This document shows positions 44,786 through 52,107 of a DNA stretch of 58,031 nt, in pieces. A program made the translations under genes and the position numbers. Source of the DNA: Aeromonas tecta (lineage in GTDB: Bacteria; Pseudomonadota; Gammaproteobacteria; Enterobacterales; Aeromonadaceae); NCBI RefSeq assembly GCF_000820185.1, contig NZ_CDCA01000016.1:7305-65335 (forward strand), written 5' to 3'. The first letter of the stretch is position 1; each line of letters begins with the position of its first letter. The notes beneath the pieces were generated by a model. The model was not told where the DNA came from. It was given only the letters and a program-made list of their open reading frames with translations, and did no database searches.

Positions 44786-45390
44786 TTGCCCCTCGTCAGC
44801 AGTTTGGAGACGGCGCCGGTCACGGCGGTTTGCACCTTCTGGCCACTGCTCTTGGGATGCGGGGCGAAGCCGTCCAGGGTGCGCAGGCCGAGATAGGCCC
44901 AGGCCGGGGTGCTGAGCATGGCCACCATGCTGAGATCGGCGCCCTCGCCATAGCCGGCCACCTTGAGCCCTTCGAAGGCGATCACGTAGAAGGCGGTGAC
45001 GTACCAGGACTGGCGGGCCATCAGCGGCCGGGTGTTGCGCACATAGGTGTCGGTGGCGGCGTCGCCGCTGCGGATGGTCTCTTGGGTTTCGTGCTGCTCG
45101 GATTGGCGGTCCTGCAGTTCTAGTTCCTGGCGGCGGGTCTGCTCCTTCTCCATCTCGTTCCTGAGCTTCTGCAGCTCGACCAGGGCGGTCGGATCGGTGA
45201 TGCGGCCGAGCTGTTCTTCGATGTAGGCCTGCTGCTGGGCGGCAGTCAGGTTGATGCCGGATACCTGTTCGACAATATCGGCGACCTTGTCGGCGGTCTT
45301 GCTGCCGCCAAACATGCCGGCGATACCACGGATCAACGCCGGGCCCTGCTGCACGGCAAGCGCGGCCAGGGCGGGGATTAACGGAAGCAT
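44782..45390 (-). CDS. Probable holin (three-span GTA type)
   Basis: A 202-residue protein with a hydrophobic N-terminus (MLPLIPALAALAVQQG), a charged central helix (RRQELELQDRQSEQHET) and a C-terminal pair of membrane stretches around SWYVTAFYVIAFEGLKVAG. This fits the three-span holin family of gene transfer agents and Mu-like phages. It lies next to the endolysin gene, one gene apart. Confidence 0.7.
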   Translation of the reverse strand: MLPLIPALAALAVQQGPALIRGIAGMFGGSKTADKVADIVEQVSGINLTAAQQQAYIEEQLGRITDPTALVELQKLRNEMEKEQTRRQELELQDRQSEQHETQETIRSGDAATDTYVRNTRPLMARQSWYVTAFYVIAFEGLKVAGYGEGADLSMVAMLSTPAWAYLGLRTLDGFAPHPKSSGQKVQTAVTGAVSKLLTRGK

Positions 45391-45680
45391 GGGATGTCCT
45401 TATTGAAGAGGGCGCGCAGGCGAGCGCAGTGCGCTGCGGCCTTGTCGTTGTCAGTGGTGAGGATGTTGAAACGGTGCTGATTGCGGGCTTCATACACTTC
45501 GGCAGCGGTGACCAAGTGCCAGCCTTTGGCGAACTGGGATTGCAGGGTGCCGTCGTGACTATGGAGCGGCACGGCGCGATCCACCTCGCTCTCGGCAATG
45601 CCTTGCTTGGCGGCTTCGTGCTCGCGGGTCAGCCGCTTGGCGCGGCCCTGGGCAAAGCTCCACATCGCGTTACGGCCCAT
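45378..45680 (-). CDS. Hypothetical protein in lysis cluster
   Basis: A 100-residue protein beginning MGRNAMWSFAQGRAKRLTRE, rich in charged residues, with no membrane segment. It lies between endolysin and holin genes (13-base overlap with the latter) where many phages carry spanins, but it has no signal or lipobox, so it is probably not a spanin. Function unknown. Confidence 0.6.
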   Translation of the reverse strand: MGRNAMWSFAQGRAKRLTREHEAAKQGIAESEVDRAVPLHSHDGTLQSQFAKGWHLVTAAEVYEARNQHRFNILTTDNDKAAAHCARLRALFNKDIPCFR

Positions 45681-45681
45681 G

Positions 45682-46152
45682 TCAGGCACCGTATTCCGGG
45701 GACCAGAGGCCGGAGCGCATCTGCTCGGCATGGCGCTTTGCCCGATTGGGCGTCTGCTTGGCCCAGCGGCTATTGAGCATGCCGGCGGCCGCATCGTTCC
45801 AACGGCGCTCGATCACCGCCTGCAGGGTGGTTTTGAAAGCAGCCAGCCCCTTGACGCCCATCTGGTAGGCCATCGACTGCAGCACGGCCATACGGGCTGG
45901 ATCGCGCTCGCAGGTTTGCATTGCCATGGCCAGCTTGGGATCGCGGCGCATGTCCATTTCCAGACCGGATAGGATGGTATCAAGCCAGGCTTCACCAGCC
46001 CGCACCGGCAGGTTGAACTGATAGAGGTTGATATCGGCACCCTTGGGCCCGATGCGAAAACCAAAACCGACGGTGGGGTAACCCTCTGTGCATAGGTATG
46101 GCTTATTGCGCCAGCCCTCTTCTATTCGGATAAGGGCATAGATGGAAGACAT
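45682..46152 (-). CDS. Endolysin, T4-lysozyme type (GH24)
   Basis: A 156-residue muramidase that cuts the glycan chain at lysis. The catalytic triad spacing of T4 lysozyme is kept: Glu12 in IRIEEG, then residue 21, then Thr27 in GYPTVGFGF. Residue 21 is Cys where T4 has Asp20, a known natural variation. There is no signal peptide, so it depends on the holin. It is the first late gene after the activator. Confidence 0.9.
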   Translation of the reverse strand: MSSIYALIRIEEGWRNKPYLCTEGYPTVGFGFRIGPKGADINLYQFNLPVRAGEAWLDTILSGLEMDMRRDPKLAMAMQTCERDPARMAVLQSMAYQMGVKGLAAFKTTLQAVIERRWNDAAAGMLNSRWAKQTPNRAKRHAEQMRSGLWSPEYGA

Positions 46153-46274
46153 GACACACCTGGATAGGTAGGGGATTTAATCCAGTGTGCTTTTTATAAA
46201 GCCCATTGCTGTACTGACGGACTTCATAAAGAAGCGGCCACTTGGGCCGCTTATTTCGTGATACTTATTACTGG
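46153..46274 (-). promoter_or_regulatory. Terminator and probable late promoter (Plys position)
   Basis: Downstream of the activator gene is a stem AGCGGCC / GGCCGCT (46233-46251, loop ACTTG) followed by TCTTTAT on the minus strand. Between it and the lysozyme start lies a short AT-rich palindrome GCTTTATAAAAAGC (46190-46203), at about the place of the Mu lys promoter, where a C-type activator would recruit polymerase. Confidence 0.6.
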
Positions 46275-46748
46275 TTAATAGGCTCTGCCATTTCGCCGAC
46301 CCTGACCATCAGCCACCGGGTCGAGACCAGTAAACATATCGCCCTGGATCTTTCGCATTTCAGAGCGGCGCATCTTTGCCAGCACGAATTGAATTTCACG
46401 GGTAGATACCCCGAATTTTCGCGACAGCTCGAATACGTTATTACCGGTGAACTCCTTCCATATTTGAATGGAGCGCAGCACCGTAGCCAGGGTCTTGCCG
46501 TTCGGCACATAGAAGGGGGCGCCCCCGAAGGTGCGGCAGAACTCTGAGAGCATGATGAAGGGCAGCATCTTGTCGTCGCCATGCTTTTCCACCACTGCCT
46601 CGATGGTGTCGAACATGCTGCGCAACTGCTCGCTCCAGCCCGGGGCCGTTTCATCGCTCAGCATGCGATAGGTCTCTGGATCAATGGCGTCCAGGTCAAC
46701 GCCGATGCCAAACAGCTCGATGGTCTGCTTGTCGTGTGTCTGTTTCAT
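46275..46748 (-). CDS. Mor/C family transcription activator
   Basis: A 157-residue activator of the Mor/C family (Mu middle and late genes). The N-terminal dimerisation part is followed by the characteristic DKMLPFIMLSEFCRTFGGA, FYVPNGKTLATVLRS and the recognition region FELSRKFGVSTREIQFVLAKM. It is just upstream of the lysis genes, the place of Mu C, and it is the only such gene I see, so it may do the work of both Mor and C. The start MKQTHDKQ follows GGAGGCGAT. Confidence 0.87.
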   Translation of the reverse strand: MKQTHDKQTIELFGIGVDLDAIDPETYRMLSDETAPGWSEQLRSMFDTIEAVVEKHGDDKMLPFIMLSEFCRTFGGAPFYVPNGKTLATVLRSIQIWKEFTGNNVFELSRKFGVSTREIQFVLAKMRRSEMRKIQGDMFTGLDPVADGQGRRNGRAY

Positions 46749-46773
46749 ATCGCCTCCGAACGCCAGATAAAAC

Positions 46774-46796
46774 AACACCCAGCATGGCTGGGTGTC
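46774..46796 (-). terminator. Intrinsic terminator ending the early operon
   Basis: Stem ACACCCAGC / GCTGGGTGT with a three-base loop, followed on the minus strand by TGTTTTAT. It sits between the early block and the activator gene, 27 bases before its start, so activator expression needs read-through or a promoter inside this short gap. Confidence 0.8.
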
Positions 46797-46839
46797 ATCA
46801 TGATAACGCAGTGGATCTGGGCGCCCAATTCTGGGCTAG

Positions 46840-47271
46840 TCACAGTTTGATCAGGTAATAGTCCTGCATCTTCTCCTTGATGCCGCACCAGTCAAGGCTG
46901 GCCTGTTTGGCAAAGACCATCAGCTCACGCGGGCCGTCATCACGCAGATAGAAGTGGTGGGCTTCGGCCCGGCCGTCAACGGCCTGGAAATAGAAGTCGC
47001 TCTGCCAGCCCAGCTTCTCGTTGCGCCAGAACAGCGCCTCGCCCTGTTCATGTTTTACAACCACCGACTTGGCTTTGAGTATGGCTGGGCAATGGGCCGC
47101 CAGTGCTGTGAAGCTGGCTTTCACCTGGTCGGTGCGGTCAACGCCGTCATTGACCCCCTGTATGCTGATGTCGACTTGTTGCTTGGCGGGCATGGCCAGA
47201 TAAGCCACTCCGCCACCAACTAGCGCTATCACACCCAGCACTGCCAAACCAAAACCGTTTATCTTTGCCAC
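46840..47271 (-). CDS. Membrane-anchored hypothetical phage protein
   Basis: A 143-residue protein from GTG 47271, with SD AAGGAG eight bases upstream. One N-terminal membrane helix (GFGLAVLGVIALVGGGVAYL) is followed by a periplasmic domain with two cysteines (HCPAILKAKSVVVKH, DWCGIKEKM) that could form a disulfide. No family recognised. An exclusion or inner-membrane function is possible. Confidence 0.65.
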   Translation of the reverse strand: MAKINGFGLAVLGVIALVGGGVAYLAMPAKQQVDISIQGVNDGVDRTDQVKASFTALAAHCPAILKAKSVVVKHEQGEALFWRNEKLGWQSDFYFQAVDGRAEAHHFYLRDDGPRELMVFAKQASLDWCGIKEKMQDYYLIKL

Positions 47272-47272
47272 C

Positions 47273-47896
47273 TCAACTCTCCTTGCTCTGCAATTCACTC
47301 ACCGGCTTGCTGCCATCGACTACCATCCGACCGCCTGCGCGCCAGCCTGGGGTTTCGTACACCTCCCGCACCAGGTCATAGCCCGGCATGGCATTGACTC
47401 GGTGGGAGTTGCTTTCCGGCATGATATCACCCCGGTTCAATATGGCATCGGTCATCAACCGGATATGCCACTTCTTGAGCGCTTCCAGCACCCGCTCGGC
47501 CTGCACCGACGTCAGCCACTCCGCCCGATTGATACCCACACCGCCGTTGGCATTGGCCGTCATCCGGCGGATAAAGCTGCCCAGGGCATCCTCGGATCCG
47601 TCGTGCAGCAGGCCATCCTGCGACATGGTGATCCAGACTGCCCGCAGCTTGCGCACCTCAGGGGCTTGCACATGGGCAGTGCTGGGGGGGGAGCGGTGAC
47701 TGGTTGCGCTGACCTTCACCTTGAACCCCAATCCCTTCATCGCCTTCACCACGGCCTCCAGCTGGGCGGCCTTGAGATCCTTGGCCGAGCGGGCGCCGGT
47801 GACCGACTCCAGCAGGGCGCGATAGTCCTCTTCATCCAGGCTCAGCTCGCGGCGGCCGACTTGCACCAGCTTGAGCAGGCGTTTGGCATCATTCAT
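47273..47896 (-). CDS. gemA: Regulatory protein GemA (Mu gp16)
   Basis: A 207-residue protein of the GemA family, an early Mu product reported to alter host gene expression and DNA supercoiling. Typical text: RLLKLVQVGRRELSLDEEDY, ALLESVTGARSAKDL and LRAVWITMSQDGLLHDGSED, then SFIRRMTANANGGV. The start is one of two adjacent ATGs after AAGGAG. Confidence 0.88.
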   Translation of the reverse strand: MNDAKRLLKLVQVGRRELSLDEEDYRALLESVTGARSAKDLKAAQLEAVVKAMKGLGFKVKVSATSHRSPPSTAHVQAPEVRKLRAVWITMSQDGLLHDGSEDALGSFIRRMTANANGGVGINRAEWLTSVQAERVLEALKKWHIRLMTDAILNRGDIMPESNSHRVNAMPGYDLVREVYETPGWRAGGRMVVDGSKPVSELQSKES

Positions 47897-48143
47897 CATA
47901 TTGCTCCTTATCCGCCTCGCTTTCTGACAGCGCGGCGACATAAATCTTGTTGGTCTTCGGCGGCGTGCCTTCGCGCCAGCGGGGCACTGTGCGATCCAGC
48001 CAGGCCATGGCCTTCTGGTCATCTTCGGCCTTGGCCGCCTTCACGGCGGCCCGGCTCATCCCCTTATGCTGGCGGGTGACCATGCCGGGCATATTGGCCT
48101 TGACGTAATCCACCTGACGGCGTTGATAGGCGGTCAACTTCAT
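47889..48143 (-). CDS. Hypothetical early phage protein
   Basis: An 84-residue basic protein (KLTAYQRRQVDYVKANMPGM, AAVKAAKAEDDQKAMAWLDR). It overlaps the neighbours at both ends (ATGA-type junctions), so the early block is one translationally coupled unit. No family recognised. Confidence 0.68.
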   Translation of the reverse strand: MKLTAYQRRQVDYVKANMPGMVTRQHKGMSRAAVKAAKAEDDQKAMAWLDRTVPRWREGTPPKTNKIYVAALSESEADKEQYDE

Positions 48144-48364
48144 GCGGCCTTACCCTCCTTCCTGGTCCTGGCTACTTCGGATTCACAGGCTTTGCAGTAG
48201 TGCTGCAGGCCATCACAGGATTTTGGGCTGTTCCACACCGACCAGAACACGGTGTCTTGCGGCCAATACTCCTGGCAGCGGGAGCACAGTTTTTCCAGTC
48301 CCACCAATGGATCGAGCCGCGCTTTACCAGAGGCCAGCCGCTTCTCCAACAAACCAGGTTTCAT
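48140..48364 (-). CDS. Small zinc-finger-like phage protein
   Basis: A 74-residue protein with two Cys pairs (LCSRCQEYWPQD and HYCKACESEVARTRK), likely a zinc ribbon of the type seen in phage HNH-related or DNA-binding proteins. The start ATG 48364 overlaps the preceding stop as ATGA, which is why it is preferred over ATG 48388. Confidence 0.7.
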   Translation of the reverse strand: MKPGLLEKRLASGKARLDPLVGLEKLCSRCQEYWPQDTVFWSVWNSPKSCDGLQHYCKACESEVARTRKEGKAA

Positions 48365-48612
48365 CGGTGGGGTGTATTCACCGTGCATGGCGTTGCCCTC
48401 TGTTCGCGCTGGGTGAGCTGGTACAGCTCGGCCCGCAGTTCCTCTTCATAGCGCTGGGCTTCTGCCGCCAGCGCCATGGCCCCGTGTTCATTCGCCCTGG
48501 TTGCGAAGGCCGCGTACCGTCGCATGGCCATGAGCTTTTGCAGATAGCTGTTGGCGGTACACGCATCCCCGCACAGCTTGGTTAATTCGATACTCAACTC
48601 ACCGTTTGTCAT
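48361..48612 (-). CDS. Hypothetical early phage protein
   Basis: An 83-residue helical protein (TNGELSIELTKLCGDACTAN, ALAAEAQRYEEELRAELYQ). The upstream part of the open frame is unconserved-looking and out of register with the preceding hairpins, so the start MTNGELS is taken. No family recognised. Confidence 0.62.
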   Translation of the reverse strand: MTNGELSIELTKLCGDACTANSYLQKLMAMRRYAAFATRANEHGAMALAAEAQRYEEELRAELYQLTQREQRATPCTVNTPHR

Positions 48613-48670
48613 TCTCGTTTCCTTATCTAGTGGAACGGTCATGACCGGGCCCGGTCGGCTGCTCATCAGT

Positions 48671-48710
48671 ACCCAGCCACCACGCTGGGTAGACGGGGGC
48701 AAGCCCCCGT
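48671..48710 (-). other. Two tandem hairpins inside the early operon
   Basis: ACCCAGC / GCTGGGT (48671-48690) and ACGGGGGC / GCCCCCGT (48693-48710, loop AA) fill a 100-base gap between two early genes. On the minus strand neither is followed by a U-tract, so they may stabilise or process mRNA rather than terminate. Confidence 0.55.
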
Positions 48711-48715
48711 TTCGC

Positions 48716-49012
48716 TTATTGTTCTGGCGCCGAGTACCCGACGGTGACGCTGGCGATCGGTGTCTTGTTGACGGTAATGGTGGAGGTGACCTCAGCCTTT
48801 CCGTCATCCATCCAGACCATTTGCTCCTGGAGCGCATCGATCATTTGCTGACGGCCATCCTCGCCCAGTACAGACGTAGCCATATCGATGACAGCCTTTT
48901 GCTGGCTAATGGCCGCGCGCAAATCTGCGAAGAAAGCATCGAGCTTGTCATCCGGGATCTTGACCGCGATGTCCTTGATGGTGGTGATGGTGTAGCTATT
49001 AGGGTTTTCCAT
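48716..49012 (-). CDS. Hypothetical early phage protein
   Basis: A 98-residue protein (NSYTITTIKDIAVKIPDDKL, AFFADLRAAISQQKAVIDMA) ending in a beta-rich tail. No family recognised; the first half looks helical. Coupled in the early block. Confidence 0.62.
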   Translation of the reverse strand: MENPNSYTITTIKDIAVKIPDDKLDAFFADLRAAISQQKAVIDMATSVLGEDGRQQMIDALQEQMVWMDDGKAEVTSTITVNKTPIASVTVGYSAPEQ

Positions 49013-49022
49013 TTCAGATCCC

Positions 49023-49235
49023 TTACTTGGTCAGGCGCTTGCGCGCCTTGTTGACGATGGCGGCCAGCATGGCCAGCCTGGATTTCTGGCCCTCGGTGTT
49101 GCCGTACTGGTTGATGAAGTCGATGGCCAGTTGCGCATCGGCCAGCGCCTGTTGCGGGTTGCTCTGCAGGTGGCACTCCATTGTGCTTTTGGCATCGGCC
49201 ACGCTGGTGTTGAGCAGGGCTTTCACGTTTTCCAT
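49023..49235 (-). CDS. Hypothetical early phage protein
   Basis: A 70-residue helical protein, MENVKALLNTSVADAKSTM then ALADAQLAIDFINQYGNTE, ending in a basic tail KARKRL. No family recognised. Confidence 0.6.
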   Translation of the reverse strand: MENVKALLNTSVADAKSTMECHLQSNPQQALADAQLAIDFINQYGNTEGQKSRLAMLAAIVNKARKRLTK

Positions 49236-49245
49236 ATCGGGTACC

Positions 49246-49359
49246 TCAGTGGACCAGGAACAGGCCGGTGAACAGACCGGCAACGAAGGCCCCATAGAAC
49301 AGGGCCATCACATTGACCAGCAGCCAGAAGGCGCCTTCGGTGCTGACTTCAAAGCTCAT
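49246..49359 (-). CDS. Single-span membrane peptide
   Basis: A 37-residue peptide with one long hydrophobic segment (FWLLVNVMALFYGAFVAGLF). Its ATG overlaps the stop of the preceding gene. Such early membrane peptides in Mu-like phages can be toxic or act in superinfection exclusion, but nothing identifies this one. Confidence 0.6.
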   Translation of the reverse strand: MSFEVSTEGAFWLLVNVMALFYGAFVAGLFTGLFLVH

Positions 49360-49820
49360 GCGGTCACCTCTTTCAGTTCGCTGACCAGCTCCAGCCCGTC
49401 AATCTTCTTGAACTGGCGCACCAGGGCGGTGCTGCTGCCGAAGTAGGGTATAAGGTAGGTCCACCCTGCTTTTTCTGGGGCTTCGCCAAACATCTCCTTC
49501 ATGCGCTTGGCGCCAAGACGGCGTTTATGCTTGGCCATGGTTTCAAGTTGCTTTTTGCTATACATGGCCTTGAACTTGTGGAAGAAAACCTGCTTTACCA
49601 CCTGGTTCATAAACTCGTCTGCTGGGTCTATCTCACTCAGTTCTTTGGCCCATTCTGACTTGATGACTTCATCGATATACACCGCCAGCACGGTGGTGCT
49701 TTCGCTCTTGCGGGCACGGGTGATGTAGATCTCGTGGCCGTGCAGCTTGAATTTGACCTGCACCCAACTGCCTTTCAGCTCGGCCTCTATGGCCTGCCAC
49801 TGCTCCTTGCTGATAGTCAT
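49356..49820 (-). CDS. Hypothetical early phage protein
   Basis: A 154-residue protein (EQWQAIEAELKGSWVQVKFK, LHGHEIYITRARKSESTTVL) with a mixed alpha/beta profile and a basic stretch AKHKRRLGAKRMKEMF. No family recognised; conserved-looking length for a Mu-like early gene. The start is one of two adjacent ATGs after GGGAGG. Confidence 0.65.
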   Translation of the reverse strand: MTISKEQWQAIEAELKGSWVQVKFKLHGHEIYITRARKSESTTVLAVYIDEVIKSEWAKELSEIDPADEFMNQVVKQVFFHKFKAMYSKKQLETMAKHKRRLGAKRMKEMFGEAPEKAGWTYLIPYFGSSTALVRQFKKIDGLELVSELKEVTA

Positions 49821-50062
49821 CATGCCTCCCGCTTGCCGAAACGGTGGATGCAGGTCATGCACAGGTCTGCACGCACGGTGGCCCACTGGCGATTGAGGAC
49901 GTTCTTGGCGGCCTTGCGGGCCATGGTCCACAGGTCGAGCGCGGTGATGTAACGCCCTTCGCGTTCGAACTCGGCGGCGCGGGTGGCCAGCGCCATGTAG
50001 CCGTTGGGCTTGTTTTCGATTTGGCGGGTGAGTTGGTCACCCTTCAAAGCCGCATTAATCAT
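49820..50062 (-). CDS. ANR family regulator (PerC-like)
   Basis: An 80-residue protein with the ANR/PerC pattern of small regulators: YMALATRAAEFEREGRYITA, LDLWTMARKAAKNVLNRQWA and TVRADLCMTCIHRFG. ANR proteins in enteric pathogens bind and inhibit AraC/XylS-type activators. Phage copies are common but their targets are mostly unknown. Confidence 0.75.
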   Translation of the reverse strand: MINAALKGDQLTRQIENKPNGYMALATRAAEFEREGRYITALDLWTMARKAAKNVLNRQWATVRADLCMTCIHRFGKREA

Positions 50063-50339
50063 GGTGTAACTCCTGTTCGTATTCGGTTTGGTGCTTGTCA
50101 TAGACGGTGACGATTGAGCCGTTTTTCAGAATGAAATAGGCATGGTCACATTCGAGGATCCGGCGCGGGTTCCATCCCGCCTCGCGCTGCCGGATCCGCC
50201 GCAGCTGTCGTTTGCTTGGGCGCCAAGCCCGTTACAGGGCGCCCAGCATGTCCAGTTCGCTGCGGCCGGTACGTTGCACCCAACGCTCGACGGCGTGGCG
50301 GGTGACGTACAGCGGGCCATAACGGGTTTCAAACTCCAT
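50055..50339 (-). pseudogene. Early phage gene interrupted by an in-frame TAA
   Basis: A continuous 93-codon frame starting MEFETRYGPLYVTRHAVERW is cut after codon 35 (SELDMLGAL) by TAA at 50232-50234. The same frame then continues with sensible protein text (RAWRPSKRQLRRIRQREAGW, AYFILKNGSIVTVYDKHQTE) to a TAA that overlaps the next gene, as other junctions here do. One base change would restore it, so this is a recent nonsense mutation or a sequencing error. It resembles small phage proteins with a HAVxRWxxR start. Confidence 0.72.
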
Positions 50340-50577
50340 CGTCTATCCCGACAAGCCCCATTCCTTCGGTTATGTCCGCCAGTTCTTGTTTGCAGACGGG
50401 CCACTCGTCGGGGTTGTATGGCGGGTTATCGAGCAGCCCGCACATCCAGCCGAGGGCATCCCGCACACCTTGCTCGTAGGTGCCATCTTCAAACTCGGTG
50501 CCCTGGTCTTCGCTCTTCCACGCCAGCAACTGGGCCAGCGCCAACTGCTTGATCACTTCGGGGGTCAGGTTCTTCAT
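50329..50577 (-). CDS. Hypothetical early phage protein
   Basis: An 82-residue acidic protein (KNLTPEVIKQLALAQLLAWK, GTYEQGVRDALGWMCGLLD, ELADITEGMGLVGIDDG). No family recognised. It overlaps the broken gene by 11 bases. Confidence 0.65.
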   Translation of the reverse strand: MKNLTPEVIKQLALAQLLAWKSEDQGTEFEDGTYEQGVRDALGWMCGLLDNPPYNPDEWPVCKQELADITEGMGLVGIDDGV

Positions 50578-50585
50578 GGCGGGCC

Positions 50586-51206
50586 TCACAGCTTCGACCA
50601 GTCGATGACGATGGCCTTGTAGGCCCCGGTGCCGGTCTTCTCGTAAAACCGGATGTATTCGGCCTTGCCGACCACGGTGATGGCGTCGGCGATGGCCTTC
50701 ATGGCCTCCTGCCACTCGGCATCCTTGATGTCGAGCTTGCGCAGGCTGAGCACCTGGTTGACGTCCACATGGCCGCCCTTGTTGACGCGGAAGGCGTGAT
50801 CCACCAGGGCGCGGATCTCATTGCTGCTGCCCTCGCTCCAGCGGCCGATGCAGCCGTCGATCAAGGTCTTGGCGGTCTGCAAGCGCTCGTCGAATTTGCG
50901 GTGCTCGCCGATGGCTCGCACCACCTGGAAGCGGCCATCAAAACTGGTGAGGGTGACGTTACCCTTGGTGCCGCCGTACTGCACGCCGTACTCGGCGGCC
51001 GACAGATCCATGAAGGCTTCTATCTCATGGGCGATGCTGGCCTTGCGGGCCAGCAGACGCAGCTGCTCTTCGTGCGCCTCGTTGCACAGGCGGGTCACCA
51101 GGTCATCGCGCAGCAGGTCGAGCGGGGCAATCAGGGACTCCGGTACGAAGTGGCCCAGGGCGTTCTTGCGCAGTTGTTCGGTCTTGTTTTCGGTGGCGAT
51201 AGTCAT
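50586..51206 (-). CDS. DUF3164 family protein
   Basis: A 206-residue protein of DUF3164, common in Mu-like phages just after the transposition genes. Typical text: RKNALGHFVPESLIAPLDLL, EYGVQYGGTKGNVTLTSFDG and RFQVVRAIGEHRKFDERLQ. The biochemical role is not known. Confidence 0.88.
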   Translation of the reverse strand: MTIATENKTEQLRKNALGHFVPESLIAPLDLLRDDLVTRLCNEAHEEQLRLLARKASIAHEIEAFMDLSAAEYGVQYGGTKGNVTLTSFDGRFQVVRAIGEHRKFDERLQTAKTLIDGCIGRWSEGSSNEIRALVDHAFRVNKGGHVDVNQVLSLRKLDIKDAEWQEAMKAIADAITVVGKAEYIRFYEKTGTGAYKAIVIDWSKL

Positions 51207-51382
51207 TGTTGTTGGTCCTTATCTATTTCTGCTTTCGGTGCATTAAGTGCGTTCTCGGCATCAGCTATCGTCTTTTTGCTGAATCGCCATGCCTCTGCCG
51301 GGTAGTCCTGACAGACGTTCGTTACTTCGGAGAGCAGCGCTTCCAGCGCTGATTCCAAAAGGCTTTCTCGGCTAGGTTTCAT
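51203..51382 (-). CDS. Small hypothetical early phage protein
   Basis: A 59-residue protein (KPSRESLLESALEALLSEVT) with a helical profile and a polar C-terminus. Its stop overlaps the DUF3164 start (ATGA), and its start overlaps the preceding gene by 11 bases, both signs of a coupled gene. No family recognised. Confidence 0.65.
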   Translation of the reverse strand: MKPSRESLLESALEALLSEVTNVCQDYPAEAWRFSKKTIADAENALNAPKAEIDKDQQQ

Positions 51383-51716
51383 CGTCTTGTTCCTCAGCCG
51401 GGAAACCGGCGGCGCGGTGGTGCAGGTACTCGACGGCGGTCATGTTGCCGGTCAGCTCGAAGTCGTCCTGCTCGGGTTCGTCATGCCAGTGGACAATGCA
51501 GCCGCCGAGGCGGGCGACGTAGGCGCGGCGGCGCAGGCCATCCACCTGCTCTTTCAGCTCGATGGCCCCTTGTTTCAGCTCGGGGCTGGGATAGGCAATT
51601 TCGATCATGGGGCGCACCTGGGCGGCCTTGACGGCCAGCACTTGGCAGCCGTTCTTGCGCAGGTTGGCGATGACACGCTGGGCGATGACGCCGATGCTGT
51701 TGGTGCGAATGTTCAT
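51372..51716 (-). CDS. Hypothetical early phage protein
   Basis: A 114-residue protein (NSIGVIAQRVIANLRKNGCQ, QVLAVKAAQVRPMIEIAYPS) with an alpha/beta profile and an acidic end (AEEQDDE). No family recognised. Confidence 0.65.
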   Translation of the reverse strand: MNIRTNSIGVIAQRVIANLRKNGCQVLAVKAAQVRPMIEIAYPSPELKQGAIELKEQVDGLRRRAYVARLGGCIVHWHDEPEQDDFELTGNMTAVEYLHHRAAGFPAEEQDDET

Positions 51717-51934
51717 GCGTTCTCTCCTTGTGAATCACGGGCCAGCGGCGCCCAGAACAGGTGCAGCTGGTCTTCGTCGTAGGGCTGTGCCCATCCCGCG
51801 TCGGCCTGGATCACGACTTCTCCATCACAGCGGCTCACCTCGCGGCCTTTGCTGCCATTCAGCAGGTGGACGTGGGTCCAGTTCTGTTCGGTATGAACGC
51901 CGTAGAAGGTCGTCGGTTGGGGGTTAGCGTTCAT
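51713..51934 (-). CDS. Hypothetical early phage protein
   Basis: A 73-residue protein (PQPTTFYGVHTEQNWTHVHL) rich in aromatic residues and histidine, likely a small beta fold. It overlaps both neighbours by four bases. No family recognised. Confidence 0.63.
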   Translation of the reverse strand: MNANPQPTTFYGVHTEQNWTHVHLLNGSKGREVSRCDGEVVIQADAGWAQPYDEDQLHLFWAPLARDSQGENA

Positions 51935-52107
51935 ACGTCGTCATCCTCTTGGTCCAGCTGGATGTCCTTGACCGATGCCGCCACAATCAGCATCACCTTG
52001 ATTGCATGAACGACATCCTCCTCGGTCTCACAACCACACTCATTGATGAAGTCAGTCAGGTGTTCTTTGGCCAGATCGATCAGTTCTTTATCGCGTTGCT
52101 TATCCAT
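51931..52107 (-). CDS. Small acidic early phage protein
   Basis: A 58-residue acidic protein (DKQRDKELIDLAKEHLTDFI, ECGCETEEDVVHAIKVML). Its ATG overlaps the MuB stop by one base, so it is coupled to the transposition genes. No family recognised. Confidence 0.65.
   Translation of the reverse strand: MDKQRDKELIDLAKEHLTDFINECGCETEEDVVHAIKVMLIVAASVKDIQLDQEDDDV

Noticed and set aside
44546..45598. Long minus-strand frame of 350 codons over the lysis region
   Set aside because: Only its last 79 codons (the zinc-finger protein) make protein sense; the rest overlaps the holin gene out of frame.
45378..45680. Possible spanin (Rz) gene
   Set aside because: No membrane anchor, lipobox or long coiled coil is visible, so it is left as a hypothetical protein.
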